From positions 1-5,827 of the forward strand of contig JBAROU010000186.1 of the NCBI GenBank assembly GCA_049642385.1: 5,827 nt of DNA, given 5' to 3'. The notes beneath the pieces were generated by a model. It was not told where the DNA came from, searched no databases, and saw nothing but the letters and a program-made list of their open reading frames with translations. Source of the stretch: JBAROU01 sp049642385. GTDB lineage: Bacteria; Chloroflexota; Dehalococcoidia; DSTF01; RBG-16-68-14. Below, piece by piece: positions 1-5,827 of this stretch (the first letter of the stretch is position 1; each line of letters starts with the position of its first letter). Made by a program: the position numbers and the translations under genes.

Positions 1-532
1 GATAATAACCGTCTCGATCCGCGAAATTCGTCCCCAGATGAGGGTCGCCTGGGCGCGGCACGAGGTCCAATGGTGAATTGCCATCGTTGCCACACCGGAA
101 CTGGAGCTGAGCCATCGGGCCCGGCACAACCTCTCCCGGGTAATTGAAGGTAAGTGGAACGCACCCAAACACGACGGCTGGTTGGTCGTCAAAGAACTGA
201 AGGTCGATGCGCGCAACAATGTCGCATTCGCTCCAGAGGGCTTCGTCTTCAGCCGACATGGTTGGAAGGTAGTCCAGCTGATCATCGCTCCAGCGGATCT
301 TCGCCTGAAAGGCGAAGTAGCCTCCGGGCGGCGCTTTCGTGGCGTGGACCTGGACGCTGAAGGTCGCGCCGGAGGGGTATACGCAGTAGTCCTGGATGCC
401 GGGCGCCGTCGCGTTGCAGTCGAGCGCCATCGCGCCGCCATCTGTCCCTTCGACCGGCGTGAGCGTCAGTTGCCAGACAGCGACGAAAGACCCAAGAACG
501 ATGAGAGCTAGGGCAAGTGCTCGCCAGCGCAT
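1..532 (-). CDS. Secreted protein with cohesin-like domain (3' end outside window)
   Basis: The reading frame starts at ATG 530-532 and stays open for 177 codons to the left window edge, so the C-terminus is missing. Residues 1-21 (MRWRALALALIVLGSFVAVWQ) form a short basic start and a hydrophobic stretch, a signal peptide or membrane anchor. The rest looks extracellular and has cysteines at 39, 50, 103, 124 and 147. The pattern resembles the cohesin-type beta-sandwich: SGATFSVQVHA (54-64), then GGYFAFQAKIRWSDDQLDYLP (70-90), and late GTNFADRDG (167-175), which mimics the usual LGTxFxDxDG ending. The start is supported by a ribosome binding site 6 nt upstream and an extended -10 element. It lies on the same strand as the glycosyltransferase, 66 bp downstream, but seems to have its own promoter. 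The cohesin-like assignment is by eye. The protein could be a surface or adhesion factor; the function is unknown. Confidence 0.72.
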   Translation of the reverse strand, partial: MRWRALALALIVLGSFVAVWQLTLTPVEGTDGGAMALDCNATAPGIQDYCVYPSGATFSVQVHATKAPPGGYFAFQAKIRWSDDQLDYLPTMSAEDEALWSECDIVARIDLQFFDDQPAVVFGCVPLTFNYPGEVVPGPMAQLQFRCGNDGNSPLDLVPRPGDPHLGTNFADRDGYY

Positions 533-538
533 GTCTCG

Positions 539-546
539 CCACCTTT
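539..546 (-). promoter_or_regulatory. Ribosome binding site of the cohesin-like gene
   Basis: Read on the minus strand this is AAAGGTGG, close to the anti-Shine-Dalgarno complement, and it ends 6 nt before the ATG at 530-532. It is the clearest ribosome binding site in the window and decides the start of the cohesin-like gene. Confidence 0.65.
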
Positions 547-573
547 GTGCTTGGCCCCCCGACAGGCGGTGCC

Positions 574-582
574 AGTATAGCA
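574..582 (-). promoter_or_regulatory. Extended -10 promoter for the cohesin-like gene
   Basis: The minus strand reads TGCTATACT: an extended -10 (TG-N) followed by TATACT, one base from TATAAT. No good -35 hexamer lies 16-18 bp upstream, which fits an extended -10 promoter. It sits between the end of the glycosyltransferase gene and the cohesin-like gene, leaving a leader of about 35 nt. This suggests the downstream gene can be transcribed on its own. Assignment is by sequence match only. Confidence 0.5.
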
Positions 583-598
583 CGGCAGCCCAGGCCTG

Positions 599-2617
599 CT
601 ACGGCGCGGCCGAATCCTCGGGTGGAACGCCGTACTCTTCCGTAGCGACGTAGCCGTTGGGGCTGAGGCCAGTGAGCAGCTCACCGGCCCTTGTCGAGCC
701 GAACTTGGCGCGCAGGGCTTCGATTGTCTCTTTGCTCACGCGCGCAGGCGGCTGCATCGGCTGCAGGCGCGACGGATCGACGCGAAGGATGTGCGTCTGG
801 TTCTCGTCGTCGGCGACGAACGAGACGACCTTCTCGAACGCGGGGTGCGCTTCGAAGTACGGGAGCAGGCTGAGCGAGCTGAAGCCCGCGTCGTCGCCGG
901 TAACGACGACATAGCCGATGTCGTGCTCGCGCAGCCTCGACAGTAGCTCGCGTTCGGAAAGAGCGACGTAGTAGCCCTTGATCGGGTAGCGACGGAGGTA
1001 GAGCCAGGGCGCGCCCGCGGCGTCCTGGAGCTGGTCCTCCTCCCAGCGGAAAAGCGTGCTGGCAGACTCGAGCGCGGGCGGGTTGCCCTCGAAGTCGACG
1101 CGCACGGTGGGGAGCTGCCACCACGGGTAGCGACCGCCGGTGAGCGTGTACAAATGCGAGTAGTAGAGACGCCCCGACATGACGGGCGTGCCCGGCGGAA
1201 CGTGTTCGTCGATCCAGACGGCCGTCTCTCGCGCGAGCGGGTTGTCCCAGTGGTCCTGTCGCACGGAATGCGTGAAAAAGCCGGCGCGCGCGTCGACGAA
1301 GCGCGTTAGCTCCTCCACCGTGAACCACGAGAACGCGGCGACGACGAGCACGGTCGCCAGCGTCGCAGCGACGCCGGACGACAAGCGCGTTTCGAGCGTG
1401 CCGGCGAGCCATCGACCGGCGTCGATTGTCGCGCGCGCGAGGACCAGGTAGGAGAGGTAGAGCAACAGCAGGATGTCGCGCAGGTGCAGTCCGCGATTCG
1501 CGATGAACAGCGCGAAGGGCAGGTAGAGCAACAACCCCGCGACGACGAGCTGATCCTGCCGCGAGCCGCGCGCCGCTCGATAGCCAGCGTAGCACCAAGC
1601 GAGCGCGACGAGCGGCAGCGGCCAGAGCCAGTCATCGAGGATCGTCGTCACGTAGTTAGGAACGTTGTGGAGATAATCGTGGGGGAACGACCATGTCGAG
1701 TGGCGCTCGAGCCCCGTCAGGAAGACCGCACACCAGACGATGAGCACGCCACCGGCGAGCAGCCAGCGCGCGCCCGGACGCAGGCTATCGCCTCGTCGCG
1801 CCGCGGACACGACAGCCAGGCCGGGCAGCGCGGCAGCGAGCGCAGCGACGCCGAGCCAGAGAGCAGCGCGTGTCGGTTCGCCCAGGAGATAGACCTCGCC
1901 GGTGACCGCGAACACGTAGGGCCACCACCACCCCGCCGTAGCGACGAATCCCGCGCCGTACGCGAGCAGTTGCTCACGCTGGCGCGGCACCGTGTCGCCT
2001 GCGAGCAGCAACGCCACGAAGGGAAGCGGCACCCAGAGGAGCGCCGACTCCTTCGTGAGCATCGCCAAGCCGAGCGAGACGCCGGCGAGGCCCGCCCAGC
2101 GCGGCTGCCCCCGTTCGAACCCGAGGTGCAGGCAGAGTAGCGTGAGAAGCAAGAAGAACGTCTCGACGCCGTCGAGAAAAATGCTGGTGCCCATCAGCGT
2201 CAGGAACGTTGAGACCAGCGCGAGACCACCAGCGAGCAGCCCTGCGTCGCGGCCGAAGAGCCGCCAGCCGAGCAGCAGGAGCAGCGCCGCGCTGCCCAGC
2301 GCAAACAGGCGCGGCACCCAGAGTGCGTTATCGACGGAGACGCCAGCGATCGTGAAGTCGGCTGCGAGGAGCGCGGGGAAGAGCGGGCCGCGGTGGTGCA
2401 CGGCCTCGCCCGTGGTGTAAGTAAACCCCTTCCCGGCCGCGATGTTCATCCCTTCGGCGACATAGAGCGACTCGTCCGAGGAGAGCGGCCCGGGCGCGGC
2501 GTTGAGCAAGGGCACCGTCAACGCGACCAGCAGCGCAAACGCCAGGCCGAGTCGCGCGGCGCTCATCAGGTTCGTCGTACCGATGGTGCGCGCTTGATAC
2601 GTGGTGGAAGCAGCCAT
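599..2617 (-). CDS. GT-C membrane glycosyltransferase, GT39/PMT_2 (ArnT-like)
   Basis: This 672-aa protein has many hydrophobic segments between about residues 20 and 433, then a soluble C-terminal part of about 240 residues. GT-C enzymes of this type move a sugar from a polyprenyl-phosphate donor onto a lipid or protein acceptor on the outer face of the membrane. Visible family signs are the acidic pair D48-E49 in the first external loop (SSDESLYVAEG), the HHRGPLFP motif (74-81), an acidic residue in FLDGVETF (D149) and the TKE motif (188-190). A late NRGLHLRD stretch (374-381) resembles the usual H-x-R-Y-like motif. The acceptor cannot be read from the sequence. No convincing ribosome binding site precedes the ATG at 2617; M18 (start at 2566), just before the first membrane helix, is an alternative. 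The gene follows the regulator on the same strand by 168 bp and ends 66 bp before the cohesin-like gene. Confidence 0.88.
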   Translation of the reverse strand: MAASTTYQARTIGTTNLMSAARLGLAFALLVALTVPLLNAAPGPLSSDESLYVAEGMNIAAGKGFTYTTGEAVHHRGPLFPALLAADFTIAGVSVDNALWVPRLFALGSAALLLLLGWRLFGRDAGLLAGGLALVSTFLTLMGTSIFLDGVETFFLLLTLLCLHLGFERGQPRWAGLAGVSLGLAMLTKESALLWVPLPFVALLLAGDTVPRQREQLLAYGAGFVATAGWWWPYVFAVTGEVYLLGEPTRAALWLGVAALAAALPGLAVVSAARRGDSLRPGARWLLAGGVLIVWCAVFLTGLERHSTWSFPHDYLHNVPNYVTTILDDWLWPLPLVALAWCYAGYRAARGSRQDQLVVAGLLLYLPFALFIANRGLHLRDILLLLYLSYLVLARATIDAGRWLAGTLETRLSSGVAATLATVLVVAAFSWFTVEELTRFVDARAGFFTHSVRQDHWDNPLARETAVWIDEHVPPGTPVMSGRLYYSHLYTLTGGRYPWWQLPTVRVDFEGNPPALESASTLFRWEEDQLQDAAGAPWLYLRRYPIKGYYVALSERELLSRLREHDIGYVVVTGDDAGFSSLSLLPYFEAHPAFEKVVSFVADDENQTHILRVDPSRLQPMQPPARVSKETIEALRAKFGSTRAGELLTGLSPNGYVATEEYGVPPEDSAAP

Positions 2618-2676
2618 ATGCTGTACCAGCGGTGGTGTTAGCCCCGCCGTTCACTCCTCCATGGGAAGTCAGTGTC

Positions 2677-2682
2677 ATTATC
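2677..2682 (-). promoter_or_regulatory. Possible -10 element upstream of the glycosyltransferase gene
   Basis: The minus strand reads GATAAT, five of six matches to TATAAT, about 60 bp before the glycosyltransferase ATG. No convincing -35 hexamer is found at 16-18 bp. The palindrome at 2707-2722 lies just upstream of where a -35 would sit, so a regulator-assisted promoter is conceivable. This is weak evidence. Confidence 0.3.
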
Positions 2683-2706
2683 TCGGGCGCGTTAGGGGTG
2701 CTGGCA

Positions 2707-2722
2707 GTAGGGAACTCCCTAC
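2707..2722. repeat. 16-bp inverted repeat, possible operator
   Basis: GTAGGGAACTCCCTAC has 7-bp perfect arms (GTAGGGA / TCCCTAC) around a 2-bp centre. It lies in the gap between regulator and glycosyltransferase, about 25 bp upstream of the candidate -10. The very short centre disfavours an RNA hairpin of full stem length and favours a site for a dimeric DNA-binding protein. No T-run follows on either strand, so it is not a standard terminator. Confidence 0.5.
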
Positions 2723-2765
2723 AAGAGCGAGCGCAACCGCTGCACTAGCTTCCCGTGGGATAGCA

Positions 2766-2780
2766 TCGACCCGCGGTCGA
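2766..2780 (-). repeat. Short hairpin 5 nt after the regulator stop codon
   Basis: TCGACC and GGTCGA form a perfect 6-bp stem around a 3-nt loop. It begins 5 nt after the minus-strand stop (TAG at 2786-2788), the usual place for a 3'-end structure. No U-tract follows, so it is at best a weak terminator, a rho-linked or mRNA-stabilising hairpin, or chance in GC-rich DNA. Confidence 0.35.
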
Positions 2781-2785
2781 CGATT

Positions 2786-3523
2786 CTATGACCGCGAATT
2801 TGCCTCGTGAGCGGCCAGAATGCCGTAGCCACGATACGGGACGTTGCGCAGGACATGGGGGTCCTCGCCAGCGGCGTCGATCTTCCGGCGCACGTTGTTT
2901 ACATGCGACCGTATTACTTCCGCACCGCCCGTATCCGGAGCGTAGCCCCAGACCTCCTCGAGCAGCTCGTTCACGCCCACGAACTCGCCCGAATGTTCGA
3001 TGAGGTAGCGGATGAGGCGGAACTCCGTCGGCGTTAGCGAGACCGTGGTGTTACTGCCAAAGTAGAGCTCATGGCTCGCGGCGTCCAGCGTGAGCGGGCC
3101 AGCACGCATGAGGTCGGGCGCGCGCTTGGGCCGGTCGTCGGACGCGAGCGCGCGCGTCAGCTCGCGCGCGACTTCCTCGCCGTCGAGCGGCTTCGAGACG
3201 AGGCCGTGGCGCTCGGGCCGGAAGAACGCGGGCAGCGACGCGGGCATGAGCTTCGCCGACGACGGCGCGAGCAGCAGGAGCTGCGGCGCGCAATCGCCCG
3301 CCGCGGTCGCGACCCAACGCCAGAAAGCCTCCACCTCAGGCACCGGGAGCACGCTATCGAGACACAAGAGGTCGATGCGTGACCGGATCAGCGATCGTTT
3401 TGCCTGTGGCAGCGTGCGCGCGGTGATCGGCATGTGGCCAAGCGAGATGGCGCATTGATAGACGACCCGGACGACGGTCTTGTCCGGGCTGACAACCAGA
3501 AGTTGCGCCGACGGTCCCTTCAT
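2786..3523 (-). CDS. OmpR-family response regulator with atypical receiver domain
   Basis: A 245-aa DNA-binding transcription regulator. Residues about 6-125 look like a receiver domain and residues about 142-236 are a clear winged-helix DNA-binding domain of the OmpR/PhoB type: LTPTEFRLIRYLIEHSG (163-179), VNELLEEVWGY (184-194), the recognition-helix region VIRSHVNNVRRKID (203-216) and the wing RNVPYRGYGI (226-235). In the receiver, a phosphoacceptor-like Asp (D56, in LCLDSVLP) and the conserved Lys (K111, in VSKP) are present. The acidic pair expected after the first strand is replaced by Ser12-Pro13, followed by D14, and the Thr/Ser switch region reads LAPSS. This suggests altered or absent phosphorylation control. 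No sensor kinase gene is next to it. It probably acts on neighbouring promoters. The start at ATG 3523 has no clear ribosome binding site. Confidence 0.87.
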   Translation of the reverse strand: MKGPSAQLLVVSPDKTVVRVVYQCAISLGHMPITARTLPQAKRSLIRSRIDLLCLDSVLPVPEVEAFWRWVATAAGDCAPQLLLLAPSSAKLMPASLPAFFRPERHGLVSKPLDGEEVARELTRALASDDRPKRAPDLMRAGPLTLDAASHELYFGSNTTVSLTPTEFRLIRYLIEHSGEFVGVNELLEEVWGYAPDTGGAEVIRSHVNNVRRKIDAAGEDPHVLRNVPYRGYGILAAHEANSRS

Positions 3524-3544
3524 AGTACGGCGAGGCGGATAATG

Positions 3545-3573
3545 CCGAGGCCTTTATAACGCCGGAGCCTCGG
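3545..3573. repeat. Inverted repeat flanking a TATAAA box, regulator leader
   Basis: CCGAGGC (3545-3551) and GCCTCGG (3567-3573) are perfect 7-bp arms separated by 15 bp. The spacer holds TATAAA on the minus strand (3553-3558), a candidate -10 for the regulator about 30 bp upstream of its ATG. No strong -35 hexamer is at the right distance. The arrangement could be an operator around the promoter (possible autoregulation) or an RNA stem-loop in the leader. Confidence 0.4.
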
Positions 3574-3629
3574 AGGGTGCCACCAACGTAGATTATGCCA
3601 CGTCCTGTCAAGCCCTGCCGCCGTGATAC

Positions 3630-3639
3630 ACCGATCGGT
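3630..3639. promoter_or_regulatory. Perfect palindrome in the divergent intergenic region, candidate operator
   Basis: ACCGATCGGT is its own reverse complement. With one mismatched pair the symmetry extends to 3627-3642 (TAC...ATA). It lies in the 189-bp gap between the divergent regulator and threonine aldolase genes and overlaps a weak plus-strand -10 candidate (TATAGA, 3639-3644). A TTGACA hexamer on the minus strand at 3606-3611 shows promoter-like sequence nearby, although no good -10 is spaced to it. This is a plausible binding site for a dimeric regulator that could affect both genes. Confidence 0.4.
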
Positions 3640-3712
3640 ATAGATGCGGCTTGCCCCAAGATAGGCCCTCTCATAGAATGCCAGCGCGATCTCTTCGTCG
3701 CCACCACGAGCC

Positions 3713-4750
3713 ATGACTGAGCCATGCACCATCGATCTCCGTAGCGATACCGTGACCCAGCCGACGCCTGCTATGCGCGCAGCGATGGCGGAAGCTGAGC
3801 TGGGCGACGATGTCTACGGCGAGGACCCGACGGTGCGCCGCCTTGAGGCGATGGCGGCCGCGCGGATGGGCAAGGAGGCAGCGGTCTTCGTGACCAGCGG
3901 CACGATGGGCAACCTGGTGTGCCTCCTGGTGCACTGCCAGCGCGGCGACGAGGCGATCGTGGGCGACCAGGCGCACCTGCTCCATTACGAAGGCGGAGGC
4001 GCGGCCGCGTTCGGCGGCATCGAGCTGCGCACCGTCCCCAACGACGAACGCGGCATGCTGGACCTGGACGCGATCGAGGCGACGATCCGCGGTCAGAACA
4101 TCCACTATCCGCGCACGGCGGTCATCTGTCTGGAGAACACGCACAACCGCTGCCACGGCGGCGTGATCACGCCCGAAGAGACAGCCGCCGTTGCAGAGAT
4201 CGCGCATCGCCACGACATCGCGGTGCATTTGGACGGCGCGCGCATTTTCAACGCAGCGGTGGCGCTCGGCGCGACGCCGGCGCGCCTGACAGAGCCGGTC
4301 GATTCGGTCACGTTCTGCTTCTCGAAAGGGCTGTCGGCGCCAGTGGGTTCCATCGTTTGTGGCTCGAAGGAGTTCGTCGCCCGGGCGCGTAGAGCGCGCA
4401 AGCAGCTGGGCGGCGGGCTGCGCCAGGTTGGCGTGATTGCCGCGGCGGGGATCGTTGCACTTGAGACGATGGTGGACCGGCTGGCGGAGGACCACGAGCA
4501 CGCTCGCACGCTGGCGCAAGGTCTGGCGCAGATCCCGGGTGTGCACATCGATCCTGCGCGCGTGCAGACGAACATCGTCCTCTTCGACATCGATAACGCA
4601 GCGGCGTTCCAGCGCACGCTACGCGACCTGGGTGTGCTGACGACGCCCTCCGGCACGCACGTGCGCATGGTCACTCACTACGGCGTCACCCGCGCCGACA
4701 TCGACGAGGCGCTGACGCGCGTGCGGCGCGCCGCCGCGAGCGCGGCTTAG
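3713..4750 (+). CDS. ltaE: Low-specificity L-threonine aldolase
   Basis: A 345-aa cytoplasmic PLP-dependent enzyme of fold type I, the usual length for the family. It cleaves L-threonine or L-allo-threonine to glycine and acetaldehyde, and often accepts other beta-hydroxy amino acids. The start MTEPCTIDLRSDTVTQPTPAM is typical (the DLRSDT motif). Other signs are SGTMGN (62-67, cofactor phosphate binding), H88 in DQAHLLHYEGGG (ring stacking), HLDGAR (172-177) with D174 for the pyridine nitrogen and R177, the lysine in FSKGLSAPVGS (K205, Schiff base), GGGLRQ (233-238) and the late THVRMVTHYGV with R318 (substrate carboxylate). All key residues are present, so it should be active. It diverges from the regulator and is followed after 2 nt by the lipoprotein gene. 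The ribosome binding site is weak. Stereo-preference cannot be judged. Confidence 0.95.
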   Translation: MTEPCTIDLRSDTVTQPTPAMRAAMAEAELGDDVYGEDPTVRRLEAMAAARMGKEAAVFVTSGTMGNLVCLLVHCQRGDEAIVGDQAHLLHYEGGGAAAFGGIELRTVPNDERGMLDLDAIEATIRGQNIHYPRTAVICLENTHNRCHGGVITPEETAAVAEIAHRHDIAVHLDGARIFNAAVALGATPARLTEPVDSVTFCFSKGLSAPVGSIVCGSKEFVARARRARKQLGGGLRQVGVIAAAGIVALETMVDRLAEDHEHARTLAQGLAQIPGVHIDPARVQTNIVLFDIDNAAAFQRTLRDLGVLTTPSGTHVRMVTHYGVTRADIDEALTRVRRAAASAA

Positions 4751-4752
4751 CG

Positions 4753-5487
4753 ATGCGACTGCTCATCATCGCCTCGGTTGTACTTGGCGGCTTCTTTGCA
4801 ATGTCCGCTTGCCTTCAAGCCAAGCCAGTGACGACGAGGGACATCGTCGCCAACATTCCGTGGGGCGATGAAGAACAAGCGACCTACGTCCTACTCAAAG
4901 ATAACGGGAAGGACGAACTGGGTAACGGCACGCTCAGCATCGAGCGACAGGGTGACGAGTTTGAGTTTCGCTCTGAGTTTGCGAACGAGGATGCGAGCGA
5001 TTCGAGCGTGATGCACGTCGACGCGGAGACTCTCAAGCCCCACACGATCCGGCGCGAGATCCACGACAAAGACGAGGCGCAGATCCTGGATGCCACATAC
5101 AACACGAAGGACAAGATCCTGGAGATCGTGCAGGTCATCGACGGCAAGAGGCTACCGCGACCAGAACGCCTCGATAGAGAGCACTACTACGACAACGAGA
5201 CATCGGCATTCCTCTGGCGCACGATCAATTTCAGGAAGGACTACCAGGCGTACTACTACTCCATCCTGGCGAACCAGGGCGGTGACGACCAGCTCCTGAG
5301 GCTGGAGGTCGTCGGGAAGGAGGAGATCGAGGTGCCGGCGGGCAAGTTCAATGCCTGGCGGCTGGAGATCAGCACGCCGCGCGGGCTGCAGACCGCCTGG
5401 TACACGGACACGCCGGAGCACACGCTGGTGCGCTACGACACGACTCGGAACGTGTTGGAGCTCCGGTCGATGCCGAGAGGTTCCTAG
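4753..5487 (+). CDS. Putative lipoprotein, DUF3108-like
   Basis: A 244-aa exported protein. Residues 1-20 (MRLLIIASVVLGGFFAMSAC) form a hydrophobic signal ending in a lipobox-like MSAC, so C20 may be lipid-modified; Met at -3 is uncommon, so plain signal-peptide cleavage is also possible. The rest is polar with alternating beta-strand character. The region KEEIEVPAGKFNAWRLEI (about 189-206) followed by a Trp-Tyr strand (TAWYTDTPEHTLVRYD) resembles DUF3108-type extracytoplasmic beta proteins, which typically carry VPAGxFxA. The function of that family is unknown. The ATG is 2 nt after the aldolase stop, with no separate ribosome binding site, so translation is probably coupled. The pairing with an aldolase does not suggest a function. 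Its stop overlaps the converging nuclease stop. Confidence 0.68.
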   Translation: MRLLIIASVVLGGFFAMSACLQAKPVTTRDIVANIPWGDEEQATYVLLKDNGKDELGNGTLSIERQGDEFEFRSEFANEDASDSSVMHVDAETLKPHTIRREIHDKDEAQILDATYNTKDKILEIVQVIDGKRLPRPERLDREHYYDNETSAFLWRTINFRKDYQAYYYSILANQGGDDQLLRLEVVGKEEIEVPAGKFNAWRLEISTPRGLQTAWYTDTPEHTLVRYDTTRNVLELRSMPRGS

Positions 5488-5827
5488 CCACTCCAGAGAC
5501 AGCCGGCGCCCTGCTGCCGCGCCTCACTCTCTAACGCCGCCAGCTGATCCCGATACGTCCCGTCCTCGCGCCAGGCGAGCGCCAACCCCTCGGCGATAAG
5601 ACGGGCGTCGATCGATTCGCGCGACGTCGTGAAGACGTAGCGCAGCAGCCGGTCGAACGGGTCACGTTCACGCGCGTCCGATAGCAGGAGCACGCGTTCG
5701 CCAACGAGCGCTTCGTTGCGGGCCGTCGCATCGGCGAAGCAGCGGTCGCCGAGCTCAGGCGTGTCGACACCGTAGTAGCGCACGCGTTCCTCCCGACCGC
5801 CGACGCGCACGTCGATGGTGTCACCGT
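5484..5827 (-). CDS. Staphylococcal nuclease-like (SNase/thermonuclease) protein, 5' end outside window
   Basis: The frame is open to the right edge; 113 residues are visible and the true N-terminus, probably with a signal peptide, is missing. The SNase fold hydrolyses DNA and RNA with calcium. Visible motifs are GDTIDV at the edge (the calcium-binding aspartate of GDT), then VRYYGVDTPEL (R16, D21, T22, P23, E24), matching the family Arg and DTPE signature with the general-base-like Glu, and DPFDRLLRYVF, which aligns with the usual DRYGRLLAYV so that the second catalytic Arg is kept. Two cysteines (about 29 and 109) could form a disulfide, as expected for a secreted protein. The protein ends at GCLWSG, close to the family's conserved LW. 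GTG 5808-5810 is an internal codon, not the start. It converges on the lipoprotein gene. Confidence 0.85.
   Translation of the reverse strand, partial: GDTIDVRVGGREERVRYYGVDTPELGDRCFADATARNEALVGERVLLLSDARERDPFDRLLRYVFTTSRESIDARLIAEGLALAWREDGTYRDQLAALESEARQQGAGCLWSG

Noticed and set aside
182..511. Plus-strand 109-codon frame at the left end
   Set aside because: It is antisense to the minus-strand cohesin-like gene, which has a signal peptide, ribosome binding site and promoter.
583..601. Possible terminator hairpin after the glycosyltransferase gene
   Set aside because: Only short imperfect pairing (AGCA...TGCT region) and no T-run; not distinguishable from chance.
681..1598. Minus-strand 305-codon frame inside the glycosyltransferase gene
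   Set aside because: Alternate frame of the same strand, arginine-rich and low complexity; the 672-aa frame is clearly the coding one.
1484..2140. Plus-strand 218-codon frame antisense to the glycosyltransferase
   Set aside because: Arg/Glu-rich shadow frame with no recognisable domain or ribosome binding site.
3606..3611. Consensus TTGACA on the minus strand as -35 of the regulator promoter
   Set aside because: No acceptable -10 lies 16-18 bp downstream (that position reads CGTTGG); best match is TACGTT at 15 bp, so it was kept only as context.
3671..4546. Minus-strand 291-codon open frame opposite the threonine aldolase
   Set aside because: It lies entirely antisense to an enzyme with all catalytic motifs, is rich in Arg/His/Ala as expected for shadow frames in GC-rich DNA, and shows no domain.
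1..5827. CRISPR array, tRNA or rRNA gene, insertion sequence, toxin-antitoxin or defence system
   Set aside because: No regularly spaced repeats, no tRNA-like cloverleaf or rRNA sequence, no transposase motif and no paired small toxin-antitoxin frames were seen.

Overview
The window is a GC-rich bacterial chromosomal segment, mostly filled by six protein genes. Two of these run off the window edges. The gene mix is a GT-C (family 39 type) membrane glycosyltransferase, a secreted cysteine-containing protein with a cohesin-like beta-sandwich pattern, an OmpR-type orphan regulator and a secreted-type nuclease. Together with weak ribosome binding sites, this reminds me of Chloroflexota (Dehalococcoidia-like) genomes. 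That assignment is an inference from gene style, not proven by any marker. I see no mobile element, CRISPR array, rRNA or tRNA.

Layout. On the minus strand from right to left there is an OmpR-family regulator with a non-canonical receiver domain (2786-3523). A 168-bp gap holding two inverted repeats and a weak promoter follows, then a 672-aa glycosyltransferase of the PMT_2/ArnT type (599-2617). A short gap with a good extended -10 promoter and a ribosome binding site leads to a secreted cohesin-like protein (1-532) that is open at the left edge. This last gene is missed by a search that demands a stop codon inside the window.

On the plus strand, divergent from the regulator across 189 bp, lies a low-specificity L-threonine aldolase (3713-4750). 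Two bases after it is a putative DUF3108-like lipoprotein (4753-5487). A minus-strand staphylococcal-nuclease-like protein (5484-5827, open at the right edge) converges on it, and the two stop codons share the palindrome CTAG.

How they may work together. The glycosyltransferase, lipoprotein, cohesin-like protein and nuclease all point to the cell envelope or outside. The regulator probably controls itself, the glycosyltransferase downstream or the divergent aldolase operon; this rests on adjacency only. The divergent intergenic region (3524-3712) holds a perfect 10-bp palindrome and a second inverted repeat around a TATAAA box, both good operator candidates. I see no clear evidence of a novel defence or mobile system. 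The most unusual points are the regulator's altered phosphorylation pocket and the palindromes in the two regulatory gaps.
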